Assembly (NCBI RefSeq): GCF_947497045.1
Contig: NZ_CANMEU010000007.1
Location: 62,001 to 126,000 of the forward strand
Length of the DNA: 64,000 bases
Source of the DNA: an uncultured Tateyamaria sp.
Lineage (GTDB): Bacteria; Pseudomonadota; Alphaproteobacteria; Rhodobacterales; Rhodobacteraceae
Direction: 5' to 3'
The notes below the pieces were generated by a model that was not told the origin of the DNA, did not search any database, and saw only the letters and a program-made list of their open reading frames with translations. Shown piece by piece: positions 9,564-18,662 of the stretch (positions within the stretch are counted from its first letter, which is position 1; every line of letters starts with the position of its first letter). Position numbers and translations under genes: made by a program.

Positions 9564-9688
9564 TCATTGTCTTGCGCCCCCACGCATGTCGAGTTTTTGC
9601 TGGAAGAGATGAACAAGTCCTGAAGATCGGCAAGCTTTGTAAACCAAAGTTAACAGTGTCTTACCCGGAGGATCGCATGCAGACGGGA

Positions 9689-10312
9689 TCAGGCGGGTTC
9701 AGGCCGCAGCAGATTGCGAAACATCCGATCCAACATGTCGGAGGCGGTGTCATAGGGGGCCTCCCCGCTTAACAACACGACAATCTGTGCTTCAAAGTCG
9801 GCATAGTGCTGGGTTGTGGACCAGATCGAAAACAGCAGGTGGCGCGGATCAATACTGGCGAGCTTGCCTGCATCCATCCACCCTTGGATCACCGCACATT
9901 TTTCATCGAATAACGGCTTGAGATCAGCGACAAGATGCGGATTCATGCGTGGCGCGCCTTGCAGGATTTCACCTGCAAACAAGCGGCTTTCGCGGGGCAA
10001 TTCACGCGACATGTCCAGCTTGCGCTGCACATAGCCAAGCAGTTCGGTCATCGGATCGCCCTCACCATTCATTTCGATCAGCGGATCCAGCCAGGTTTCC
10101 ATCAACTGGTTCAGAAGAGTGACGTGGATGTCCTCTTTGCCCCCGAAATAATAAAGGATGTTGGGTTTGGAGAGCCCTGCGGCCTCTGCGATCTGATCCA
10201 GCGTCGCCCCGCGATAGCCATGGGCTGAAAACACATCAAGTGCTGCATCAAGGATGAGATGGCGGTTGCGCTTTTGAATGCGGCTTGGCTTTTTGGGGGC
10301 GGCGTCGGGCAT
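9689..10312 (-). CDS. TetR family regulator, RutR-like
   Basis: HTH region ILDAALDVFSAHGYRGATLDQIAEAAGLSKPNILYYFGGKEDI; C-terminal part (SRLFAGEILQGAPRMNPHL, LLFSIWSTTQHYADFEAQI) like RutR; sits in a pyrimidine-degradation cluster. Confidence 0.85.
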   Translation of the reverse strand: MPDAAPKKPSRIQKRNRHLILDAALDVFSAHGYRGATLDQIAEAAGLSKPNILYYFGGKEDIHVTLLNQLMETWLDPLIEMNGEGDPMTELLGYVQRKLDMSRELPRESRLFAGEILQGAPRMNPHLVADLKPLFDEKCAVIQGWMDAGKLASIDPRHLLFSIWSTTQHYADFEAQIVVLLSGEAPYDTASDMLDRMFRNLLRPEPA

Positions 10313-10423
10313 GGCCGATCCTTTGGTCTGTTCGCATGCTGCAACACTAGGCAGATGGGCGTGGTTTGGGCAATCGTGTGCAAAGCAGTTCTTGACACAA
10401 ATGCGCTGGCTGGCAATCGTGTA

Positions 10424-10439
10424 TTTACCAAATGGTCAA
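10424..10439. promoter_or_regulatory. candidate RutR-like operator between rutR-like and hydrolase genes
   Basis: TTTACCAAATGGTCAA: one mismatch to TTGACCANNTGGTCAA over defined positions, in the divergent intergenic region. Confidence 0.65.
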
Positions 10440-10465
10440 AAGTTCTGGACCATCGGCAACAGGGG

Positions 10466-11722
10466 ATGAACATGGGCGCACCGGGCGAAAATCTGCGGAT
10501 CAATGGCGATCGGCTGTGGGACAGCCTGATGGAGATGGCCAGGATCGGCCCCGGCGTGGCGGGCGGCAACAATCGCCAGACCCTCACGGATGAGGATGCC
10601 GAAGGCCGCGCGCTGTTTCAGTCGTGGTGCGAGGCTGCTGGCTGTACCATGGGTCTGGACCAGATGGGTAATATGTTTGCGCGCCGCGAAGGCACGGATC
10701 CCGACGCGCTTCCCGTCTATGTCGGCTCGCATCTGGATACCCAACCCACCGGCGGGAAATATGACGGGGTTTTGGGTGTGCTTGGTGGGCTGGAAATCAT
10801 CCGCACCCTGAATGATCTTGAGGTGCAGACCAAACATCCCATCATTGTCACCAATTTCACCAATGAAGAAGGCACGCGATATGCCCCAGCCATGCTGTCC
10901 TCGGGTGTGTTTGCGGGCATCCACACGCAGGATTGGGCCTACGGGCGGGTGGATGCAGAGGGCAAGTCCTTTGGCGATGAGCTGGCCCGCATCGGCTGGC
11001 GCGGCGATGAAGAGGTCGGCGCGCGCAAGATGCACGCCTTTTTCGAGTTGCACATCGAACAAGGCCCGATCCTTGAAGCCGAAGGCAAGGATATCGGCGT
11101 TGTCACCCATGGGCAGGGCCTGTCCTGGACCCAAGTGACAATTTTGGGCAAGGACAGTCATACCGGGTCGACCCCGATGCCGATGCGCAGGAATGCGGGT
11201 TTGGGGATGGCGCGGGTGCTCGAAAAGGTGGACGAAATTGCGTGGTCCCACGCGCCGCATGCGGTGGGCGCGGCAGGCCATATCGACGTCTACCCCAACT
11301 CGCGCAACGTGATCCCCGGCAAGGTGGTATTTACGGTCGATTTCCGCTCGCCCGATCTGTCGGTGATCGAGGATATGGAGGCGCGCCTGCATGTCGAGGC
11401 GCAAGGCATAGCGGACGAAATGGGCCTTGAGATCGTGTTTGAAAAGGTGGGTGGGTTTGACCCAGTTGCCTTTGATGAGGGCTGCGTGACGGCGGTGCGG
11501 ACTGCGGCGGAACGCCTGGGTTATTCCCATATGGATCTGATTTCAGGGGCCGGACACGATGCGTGCTGGATCAACCGTGTCGCCCCTACGGCGATGGTGA
11601 TGTGCCCCTGTGTTGATGGCCTCAGCCACAACGAGGCCGAAGAGATTTCGCGCGAATGGGCGCTGGCGGGCACGGATGTGCTGATGCACGCGGTGGTCGA
11701 GACGGCGGAGATTGTGGGCTGA
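10466..11722 (+). CDS. Zn-dependent hydrolase, N-carbamoyl-amino-acid / beta-ureidopropionase type
   Basis: GSHLDTQPTGGKYDGVLGVLGGLEI, NFTNEEGTRYAPAM, FELHIEQGPILE (M20 amidase/hydantoinase family). Confidence 0.9.
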   Translation: MNMGAPGENLRINGDRLWDSLMEMARIGPGVAGGNNRQTLTDEDAEGRALFQSWCEAAGCTMGLDQMGNMFARREGTDPDALPVYVGSHLDTQPTGGKYDGVLGVLGGLEIIRTLNDLEVQTKHPIIVTNFTNEEGTRYAPAMLSSGVFAGIHTQDWAYGRVDAEGKSFGDELARIGWRGDEEVGARKMHAFFELHIEQGPILEAEGKDIGVVTHGQGLSWTQVTILGKDSHTGSTPMPMRRNAGLGMARVLEKVDEIAWSHAPHAVGAAGHIDVYPNSRNVIPGKVVFTVDFRSPDLSVIEDMEARLHVEAQGIADEMGLEIVFEKVGGFDPVAFDEGCVTAVRTAAERLGYSHMDLISGAGHDACWINRVAPTAMVMCPCVDGLSHNEAEEISREWALAGTDVLMHAVVETAEIVG

Positions 11723-11723
11723 G

Positions 11724-12053
11724 ATGGGCGACATGCTTGACCCGGACCTGAGTATCGCGGACCGCATCGAGGCATTGGTGGCCACCGAAGTTGCGGGCGC
11801 GCCGATCGCGACCCCGTCGGACCGCGCGCTGCTGAAAGCGTTTTGTGCGGCCTGCATCCACCCGTTTGCGACGACCGTGAACTTCAGTGGTGGTATCACA
11901 CAGCGCTGCTGGACAGTGACGCGCACCGACGGCGCTTACCGCGTGGTGTTTCTGCCGCTTGCGGGGTATTTTGCGCTGTGCGTGGAAAGCGATTTCGGCC
12001 CGCTGGACATCGGAGTGCATGGCCCTGCGCTGGGATGTTTTGCGAGTGTGTGA
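11724..12053 (+). CDS. hypothetical protein in pyrimidine-degradation operon
   Basis: ORF (MGDMLDPDLSIADRIEALVATEVAG...) directly after the hydrolase stop; followed by a hairpin at 12055-12070. Confidence 0.65.
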   Translation: MGDMLDPDLSIADRIEALVATEVAGAPIATPSDRALLKAFCAACIHPFATTVNFSGGITQRCWTVTRTDGAYRVVFLPLAGYFALCVESDFGPLDIGVHGPALGCFASV

Positions 12054-12054
12054 C

Positions 12055-12100
12055 TGGGGCTTGGCCCCAGACCCCTTTTGAGTATTTTTGAACAATGAAG
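12055..12100 (+). repeat. hairpin plus conserved tail (dispersed intergenic repeat, copy 2)
   Basis: CTGGGGCTTGGCCCCAG hairpin followed by ACCCCTTTTGAGTATTTTTGAACAATGAAG. Confidence 0.6.
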
Positions 12101-12122
12101 ACAGGCTGCGAGGAGTGACGCG

Positions 12123-13583
12123 ATGACCAAGGTAATCAAAGGTGGCACGGTCTGCACGGCGGATCGCAGCTATGTGGCGGATGTGCTGATTGAGGATGAG
12201 GTCATCAAGCAGATCGGTGAGGACCTGTCGGGGGATGAGTATATCGATGCCGAGGGGGCCTATGTGATCCCCGGCGGGATCGATCCCCACACCCATCTTG
12301 AGATGCCGTTCATGGGCACCACCGCTGCGGAGACGTTTGAGAGTGGGACATGGGCGGCGGCTGTCGGGGGCACCACGATGATTGTGGATTTTTGCCTGCC
12401 CGGTGCGGATGGCTCGATCAAGAACGCGATCAACGAGTGGCACCGCAAGTCGGCTCCGCAGATTTGTTCGGATGTCGGCTATCACATGGCGATCACCGGC
12501 TGGAATGAGAATGTGTTCAACGAGATGAAGGATGCCGTTGATATGGGCGTCAATTCCTTCAAGCATTTCATGGCCTATAAGGGGGCCTTGATGATCGAGG
12601 ATGACGAGATGTTCGCCTCGTTCAAGCGCTGCGCCGAGTTGGGTGCGCTACCGATGGTCCATGCCGAAAACGGCGACTTGGTCGCCGAGATGCAGCAGAA
12701 ATATTTTGATCAGGGGATCACCGGGCCCGAAGGTCACGCCTACTCCCGCCCGCCCGAGTTTGAGGGGGAGGCGGCCAATCGCGCGATCACCATTGCGGAT
12801 GCGGCGGGCGTACCTTTGTATATCGTGCACGTGTCCTGCGAGCAGGCGCATGAGGCGATCCGCAGGGCGCGCCAGAAGGGGATGCGTGTTTATGGTGAGC
12901 CGTTGATCCAGTTCTTGACCCTGGATGAGAGCGTCTATTTCGACACCGATTGGGATTATGCCGCCCGTCGCGTGATGTCGCCGCCGTTCCGATCCAAAGA
13001 TCATCAGGACAGTTTGTGGGCGGGCTTGCAGTCGGGATCGTTGCAGGTTGTGGCGACTGACCATGCGGCCTTTAATACGGAACAGAAACGCGCGGGCCGC
13101 GATGATTTTCGCATCATTCCCAACGGATCCAACGGGCTTGAGGAACGGCTGGCTGTGCTGTGGACCGAAGGGGTGGAAACGGGCCGATTGACGCCAAATG
13201 AGTTTGTCGCCGCCACTTCGACCAATGTGGCAAAGATCCTGAATATTTACCCCAAAAAGGGGGCGATTGTCGAAGGGGCGGATGCGGATATCGTGGTGTG
13301 GGATCCCAAGATCACCAAGACGATCTCGCCCGCCAATCATCATTCCGTGCTGGATTACAACGTGTTCGAAGGGTTCGAGGTCAGGGCGCAGTCGCGCTAT
13401 ACGCTTAGCCGGGGTGAGGTGATATGGGCGTGGGGGCAAAACTCGCAGCCTTCGCCCGGACGGGGTAAGTTCGTGCCGCGCCCTGCGTTCTCGTCCGCCT
13501 CGCAGGCGCTGAGCAAATGGAAAGCGCTGACCGCGCCCAAGATGATCCAGCGTGATCCGCTGAACATTCCGGCGGGTATTTGA
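12123..13583 (+). CDS. hydA: dihydropyrimidinase
   Basis: GGIDPHTHLEMPFMG, HFMAYKGALM, HAENGD, IVHVSCEQA, TDHAAFN metal-binding and catalytic blocks. Confidence 0.94.
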   Translation: MTKVIKGGTVCTADRSYVADVLIEDEVIKQIGEDLSGDEYIDAEGAYVIPGGIDPHTHLEMPFMGTTAAETFESGTWAAAVGGTTMIVDFCLPGADGSIKNAINEWHRKSAPQICSDVGYHMAITGWNENVFNEMKDAVDMGVNSFKHFMAYKGALMIEDDEMFASFKRCAELGALPMVHAENGDLVAEMQQKYFDQGITGPEGHAYSRPPEFEGEAANRAITIADAAGVPLYIVHVSCEQAHEAIRRARQKGMRVYGEPLIQFLTLDESVYFDTDWDYAARRVMSPPFRSKDHQDSLWAGLQSGSLQVVATDHAAFNTEQKRAGRDDFRIIPNGSNGLEERLAVLWTEGVETGRLTPNEFVAATSTNVAKILNIYPKKGAIVEGADADIVVWDPKITKTISPANHHSVLDYNVFEGFEVRAQSRYTLSRGEVIWAWGQNSQPSPGRGKFVPRPAFSSASQALSKWKALTAPKMIQRDPLNIPAGI

Positions 13584-13662
13584 TGACGCAAGGCCCCGGC
13601 TCATACAAAGCTCAAGTCAGTTTGAACCGCTGTCGCCGCAACACGAGAAAGCAACGGCCTTG

Positions 13663-14160
13663 ATGCGCACCCGTTTTGCAATCAACCCGTGGGATTGGAT
13701 TCCCTCGGTAGAGGTGGTTGAACCTTACGCGACCACCTTTGCCTCGCTTGCTATCATTCTGATTGCGGTTCAGATCCTGTTACAGCGCCGCTCGGTCAAT
13801 GCGGATGAGGCACGGCTTGCGCGTGAAAGCGCGGTCTTTCTGCATGACGTGTTCGGCAACGACATCTTTCGTGAGGAACGGCGCGTGTTGGGGGCGAAAT
13901 GCGAACAGCCCACCGACAAGATGAGCGATGAGACGCGCGCGGCCATCAAGACGGTCCTGCATCGCTATGGTCTGGTGTCCCTTGCGTATATGCATGGCGG
14001 GCTGAAACTTGACATGATCAACTCTTATTGGGGCACGGTATTCTTGAAAGACTGGGACCGGTTGAAGCCATTTGTGGAAAACGAACGACAAAAGAATCCG
14101 TTGCTGCATTCGAATACCGAGACGCTAGCGGATACGTTGAGGGGAATGACACGTGCCTGA
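13663..14160 (+). CDS. membrane-anchored hypothetical protein (DUF4760-like)
   Basis: One N-terminal TM segment (FASLAIILIAVQILL) then a soluble region; overlaps the downstream ABC ATPase start. Confidence 0.6.
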   Translation: MRTRFAINPWDWIPSVEVVEPYATTFASLAIILIAVQILLQRRSVNADEARLARESAVFLHDVFGNDIFREERRVLGAKCEQPTDKMSDETRAAIKTVLHRYGLVSLAYMHGGLKLDMINSYWGTVFLKDWDRLKPFVENERQKNPLLHSNTETLADTLRGMTRA

Positions 14161-14932
14161 GGCTGTCATTTCTGCACGCGATCTGGATCTGACATTCCAG
14201 ACCAATGATGGGCCGGTTCATGCCCTCAAAGGCGTGTCGCTGGACATCCAGAAAGGGGATTTCGTCAGCTTTATCGGCCCCTCGGGCTGTGGCAAGACCA
14301 CCTTCCTGCGTTGCATGGCAGACCTGGAACAACCCACGGGTGGGTCTATCACCGTAAATGGGGTCTCCCCATCAGAGGCGCGGCAGGCGCGGGCCTATGG
14401 GTATGTCTTTCAAGCGGCGGGACTTTATCCGTGGCGCACCATCGGGCGGAACGTATCGCTGCCCTTGGAGATTATGGGGTATTCCAGGGATGATCAGGCA
14501 GCGCGCGTGGCCCGCGTGTTGGAGCTTGTGGAGTTGTCGGGCTTTGAAAAGAAGTTTCCCTGGCAGTTGTCGGGGGGCATGCAGCAGCGCGCCTCGATTG
14601 CGCGGGCGCTGGCCTTTGATGCCGATATTTTGCTCATGGATGAACCTTTTGGCGCACTGGACGAGATCGTGCGCGATCACCTGAATGAACAGTTGTTGCA
14701 CCTGTGGGCGCGCACCGAAAAGACCATCGCATTTGTCACCCACTCGATCCCGGAGGCGGTGTATCTGAGCACCAAGATCGTAGTCATGTCACCCCGCCCG
14801 GGCCGGATCACGGATGTGATTGACAGCCCATTGCCAAAGAATCGCCCGCTCGACATCCGCGAAAGTCCCGAATTTCTTGAGGTCGCGCACCGTGTTCGGG
14901 ATGGTTTGCGCGCAGGGCACGCGGATGACTAG
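14153..14932 (+). CDS. ABC transporter ATP-binding protein (nitrate/taurine/pyrimidine type)
   Basis: GPSGCGKTTFLR, LSGGMQQRASIARALAFDADILLMDEPFGALD. Confidence 0.92.
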   Translation: MPEAVISARDLDLTFQTNDGPVHALKGVSLDIQKGDFVSFIGPSGCGKTTFLRCMADLEQPTGGSITVNGVSPSEARQARAYGYVFQAAGLYPWRTIGRNVSLPLEIMGYSRDDQAARVARVLELVELSGFEKKFPWQLSGGMQQRASIARALAFDADILLMDEPFGALDEIVRDHLNEQLLHLWARTEKTIAFVTHSIPEAVYLSTKIVVMSPRPGRITDVIDSPLPKNRPLDIRESPEFLEVAHRVRDGLRAGHADD

Positions 14933-15078
14933 GATAGAGTTACCGGCGCAGGACACAGCACGCAGCCATGCCCTGACACCGAACCGCTGTTTGGGTAAAG
15001 GCGCGGCCACCCCCTTCATCGTTCACGGCCATCGGCATGCCTGCCTGTACCGTGGCACCATAAGCCCCCTTAATCCTT

Positions 15079-15152
15079 TCATTGTTCTTAAAATATGCAA
15101 AAATCTGTGGCTGCGGCGAGCGTCTGCATTTGCATATTTGCAGAACAATGAA
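15079..15152. repeat. long imperfect inverted repeat between ABC transporter genes
   Basis: CATTGTTCTTAAAATATGCAAA ... TTTGCATATTTGCAGAACAATG arms. Confidence 0.7.
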
Positions 15153-16032
15153 GCGCAAGGGGGCGCGCACCATGCGTAGTGTTCTTCCTGTTTTGACGGT
15201 TGTCGGCGTGATCTTTGCGATCTGGTATCTTGCGGCCATCTGGCTGAACGCGGCATGGGCCTATGACAAGGCGACGCGGGCGGGGGTGGAGCTGAGTGCC
15301 ACAGAACTGGTGATCGATACATGGGCGCAGGAAAAGCCCAAGCTGCCCGCCCCGCATCAGGTCGGTGCCGAGATCTGGAGTACCACGGTTGAAAAGAAGA
15401 TCACCTCGAAGCGGTCCCTGATCTATCATTCCTGGATTACGCTCAGTGCGACTTTGCTTGGCTTTGCGCTTGGCACCGGCCTTGGCATTCTGCTGGCAGT
15501 CGGCATCGTCTATAATACGGTGATGGATCGCAGCGTGATGCCGTGGGTGATCACCAGCCAGACCATTCCCATCCTGGCACTCGCTCCGATGATCATCGTG
15601 GTGCTGAACGCGGTGGGCATTTCGGGGTTGCTGCCCAAGGCGATGATTTCCATGTACCTGTCCTTTTTTCCGGTCGTGGTCGGCATGGTGAAAGGTTTGC
15701 GCAGTCCCGAGATCATGCAGCTGGACCAGATGCGCACATGGAATGCGAGCGCGTCCCAGACGTTCTGGCGTCTGCGTTTGCCCGCATCTCTGCCGTTCCT
15801 CTTTGCCTCGCTCAAGGTCGCCATGGCGGCGAGCCTTGTGGGTGCGATTGTCGGGGAACTGCCCACGGGCGCGGTTGCGGGCCTTGGGGCGCGGTTGCTT
15901 GCCGGGAGCTATTATGGACAGACGATCCAGATCTGGTCGGCTCTGATCATGGCCGCGGCCCTGGCGGCAGCACTTGTTGCGATCATCGGTCTGCTTCAGC
16001 GGCTTGTGCTGAGCCGCATGGGGATGGCGTGA
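15148..16032 (+). CDS. ABC transporter permease
   Basis: BPD-type permease (LGTGLGILLAVGIVYNTVMDRSVMPWVITSQTIPILALAPMIIV). ATG 15148 or 15172 are both plausible starts. Confidence 0.9.
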   Translation: MKRKGARTMRSVLPVLTVVGVIFAIWYLAAIWLNAAWAYDKATRAGVELSATELVIDTWAQEKPKLPAPHQVGAEIWSTTVEKKITSKRSLIYHSWITLSATLLGFALGTGLGILLAVGIVYNTVMDRSVMPWVITSQTIPILALAPMIIVVLNAVGISGLLPKAMISMYLSFFPVVVGMVKGLRSPEIMQLDQMRTWNASASQTFWRLRLPASLPFLFASLKVAMAASLVGAIVGELPTGAVAGLGARLLAGSYYGQTIQIWSALIMAAALAAALVAIIGLLQRLVLSRMGMA

Positions 16033-16877
16033 TGGGTTGGATCATCTTTGCCATCGCTGCATGGGCCATCGGTTGGGGTTCGAACACATGGCTGGCGCGC
16101 CAGCCTGCCACCGGCCTTGTCCGTCTTGCCATGCCCATTGTGTTCGGCCTGACCCTGATTGCGATCTGGGAAGGGGTCGTGCGCGGCTTTGGCATATCGG
16201 CTGTGTTGCTGCCTGCGCCCTCCGTCATTGCGACCACCTTTGTCCAATCCACCGCGATCCTGTGGGAGGATTTCGTACAGACCGTCATCAAAGGGGCGCT
16301 CAGCGGGTATATCATTGGCTGTGGCAGTGCCTTTTTGATGGCGATCTTGATTGATCGGTCAGATTTTCTGCGTCGTGGTCTGCTGCCTGTCGGCAACTTT
16401 GTGGCGGCACTGCCCGTCGTGGGTATGGCCCCAATTCTGGTCATGTGGTTTGGATTTGACTGGCAGTCCAAAGCCGCCGTCGTGGTTGTAATGGTGTTTT
16501 TCCCGGTGCTTGTGAACACCGTGCAGGGGCTTCAGGCCAGCAGCGCGATGCAACGTGATCTGATGCACACCTATGCCGCTTCGCCGGCCACATCGCTTTT
16601 GAAACTGCGTTTGCCGATGGCGATGCCGTTTATCTTCAACGGGCTGAAAATCGCGACCACGCTGGCGCTGATCGGTGCCATTGTTGCCGAATTTTTCGGC
16701 TCTCCCATTCGGGGCATGGGATTTCGCATCTCGACCTCGGTCGGTCAGCTTGCACTTGACCTCGTCTGGGCCGAAATTGTCGTCGCAGCCTTGGCTGGAT
16801 CCGCCGCATATGGTGGAGTGGCCTTGATCGAACGTGCCGTCACATTCTGGCACCCATCCCAACGGGCCCGCACATAG
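16032..16877 (+). CDS. ABC transporter permease
   Basis: BPD-type permease (LLPVGNFVAALPVVGMAPILVMWFG). The ORF track extends it upstream; ATG at 16032 overlaps the previous stop. Confidence 0.9.
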   Translation: MGWIIFAIAAWAIGWGSNTWLARQPATGLVRLAMPIVFGLTLIAIWEGVVRGFGISAVLLPAPSVIATTFVQSTAILWEDFVQTVIKGALSGYIIGCGSAFLMAILIDRSDFLRRGLLPVGNFVAALPVVGMAPILVMWFGFDWQSKAAVVVVMVFFPVLVNTVQGLQASSAMQRDLMHTYAASPATSLLKLRLPMAMPFIFNGLKIATTLALIGAIVAEFFGSPIRGMGFRISTSVGQLALDLVWAEIVVAALAGSAAYGGVALIERAVTFWHPSQRART

Positions 16878-16921
16878 AAGGCCCACAAAAACCAATGACC
16901 ATTCACAAGGAGAGTATGAAA

Positions 16922-17911
16922 ATGAAAACCATTGCAACCTTCGCAGCCAGCGCCGCCCTTGGCCTGTCTGCCATGGCAGCCCATGCCGCAGATGACGTGA
17001 CCTTGCAACTGAAGTGGGTCACCCAAGCGCAGTTCGCCGGCTATTACGTCGCCCTCGACAAAGGGTTTTACGAAGAAGAAGATCTGAACGTCACGATCAA
17101 GCCCGGTGGGCCCGACATCGCGCCCACACAGGTGCTGGCCGGGGGTGGTGCGGACGTGACCGTTGAGTGGATGCCTGCCGCCCTGGCGGCGCGCGAAAAG
17201 GGGTTGCCGATGGTCAACATCGCCCAGCCTTTTAAATCGTCGGGCATGATGCTGACCTGCCGCAAGGATGCGGGTGTGACCAGCACAGATGATTTTGCGG
17301 GCAAGACGCTTGGCGTCTGGTTCTTTGGCAACGAATTCCCGTTTCTGTCCTGGATGAGCCAGTTGGGCATTCCCACCGATGGCTCGGCCGAAGGTGTCAC
17401 GGTCCTCAAGCAGGGCTTCAACGTCGATCCGATCCTGCAAAATCAGGCGGCTTGCGTGTCCACCATGACCTATAACGAATACTGGCAGATCATTGATGCG
17501 GGCCTGACACCGGAAGAGTTGCAGGTCTTCAAGTATGAAGACCAGGGCGTCGCAACGCTTGAGGATGGTTTGTATGTTCTTGAGGAAAATCTTGCCGATC
17601 CCGCGTTCGAGGACAAAATGGTCCGCTTCGTGCGTGCGTCGATGAAGGGGTGGAAATATGCCGAAGCCAACCCGGATGAAGCCGCCGACATCGTGCTGGA
17701 AAATGATGCCTCGGGTGCGCAGACCGAAAAGCACCAGCGGCGCATGATGGGTGAGGTTGCCAAACTGACCGCAGGCAGCAATGGGGCATTGGCCGAGGCC
17801 GATTACGAACGCACTGTGGCGTCCTTGCTGTCAGGCGGGTCCGACCCCGTGATTTCGGCGGCACCCACGGGGGCGTGGACCCACGTTATCACGGACCAAG
17901 CCCTGCAATAG
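16922..17911 (+). CDS. ABC transporter substrate-binding protein, NMT1/THI5-like
   Basis: Signal peptide, VTLQLKWVTQAQFAGYYVALDKGFYEEEDLNVTIKPGGPDIAP (typical NMT1/THI5 family). Confidence 0.92.
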   Translation: MKTIATFAASAALGLSAMAAHAADDVTLQLKWVTQAQFAGYYVALDKGFYEEEDLNVTIKPGGPDIAPTQVLAGGGADVTVEWMPAALAAREKGLPMVNIAQPFKSSGMMLTCRKDAGVTSTDDFAGKTLGVWFFGNEFPFLSWMSQLGIPTDGSAEGVTVLKQGFNVDPILQNQAACVSTMTYNEYWQIIDAGLTPEELQVFKYEDQGVATLEDGLYVLEENLADPAFEDKMVRFVRASMKGWKYAEANPDEAADIVLENDASGAQTEKHQRRMMGEVAKLTAGSNGALAEADYERTVASLLSGGSDPVISAAPTGAWTHVITDQALQ

Positions 17912-17934
17912 GCGGCGGATACTTGCGAAAACAG

Positions 17935-17966
17935 GGTCAGCCCGCGCTTGGGCTGGCCTTTTTTTG
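17935..17966 (+). terminator. Rho-independent terminator after the ABC transporter operon
   Basis: GGTCAGCCC-GCGCTT-GGGCTGGCC followed by TTTTTTT. Confidence 0.85.
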
Positions 17967-18029
17967 TTGCAGGTGGTGGACATGACCGGGCAGCACTCCA
18001 TCTCTTGAAACGAAGAAGGAGAGCGCCAC

Positions 18030-18293
18030 ATGACACGTATGGAAGACCTACAGCCAAGCTTGGATGAACAGACCCGCCAGGATGCGGTGTATGAGGCGGC
18101 CATGCGTTCAATCTCGGCGTCCAGACGTGAACGTGAGCGGAAGGGCTATGTCGTTATGGGCGGTGCCATGGAATTTGGCGAAGGTGCGCTTGGCGATGGT
18201 ACGTTTGCCAAGATCAGCCACGGTGCAAAACTGTTTATGATTGCCTTTGCCTGTGCGTTGCCGCCACTGCTGGTTTGGCACGTCCTGCTCTAG
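18030..18293 (+). CDS. small hypothetical membrane protein
   Basis: 87 aa with C-terminal TM segment (LFMIAFACALPPLLVWHVLL); preceded by GAAGGAGAG. Confidence 0.65.
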   Translation: MTRMEDLQPSLDEQTRQDAVYEAAMRSISASRRERERKGYVVMGGAMEFGEGALGDGTFAKISHGAKLFMIAFACALPPLLVWHVLL

Positions 18294-18296
18294 ATC

Positions 18297-18662
18297 CTAC
18301 TTGGTCACCAGAACCTTACCTTTTTGTTCCTTGGGCATCTTCTTGCCCCCGGCCTGTTGTACGACATGCGTAAGCTCGTGGGCGAGCAGGGCATTGTCTT
18401 TGGCAAAGGCTGGTTTGCTGACATAGATGTCCTGGCCGTAGGTGAACGCCTTGGCCTTTACCTCCTTGCACATGGCCATCGCGTTGCCGCCGAAATGCAC
18501 GCGCACCTTGTTCAGCTTTGCACCGAACACGTCCTGAAGACCGTCCGACACCGCCTTGGGCAGTTTGATCGCCTTGGTGCCTTCGGGTTTTACGTCCAGC
18601 GCTTTGAACTTGGCCTTTTTGCCCTTGAGGCTTTCGGCAATCGTTTTGACGTCATCAGGCAT
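18297..18662 (-). CDS. DUF4157 (eCIS-core-like) domain protein
   Basis: VRVHFGGNAMAMCKEVKAKAFTYGQDIYVSKPAFAKDNALLAHELTHVVQQAGG: typical DUF4157 with HELTH metalloprotease-like motif. Confidence 0.8.
   Translation of the reverse strand: MPDDVKTIAESLKGKKAKFKALDVKPEGTKAIKLPKAVSDGLQDVFGAKLNKVRVHFGGNAMAMCKEVKAKAFTYGQDIYVSKPAFAKDNALLAHELTHVVQQAGGKKMPKEQKGKVLVTK

Noticed and set aside
10436-11530. 364-aa minus-strand ORF
   Set aside because: Antisense to the N-carbamoyl hydrolase gene, which has full family motifs.
12648-13604. 318-aa minus-strand ORF
   Set aside because: Antisense to dihydropyrimidinase.
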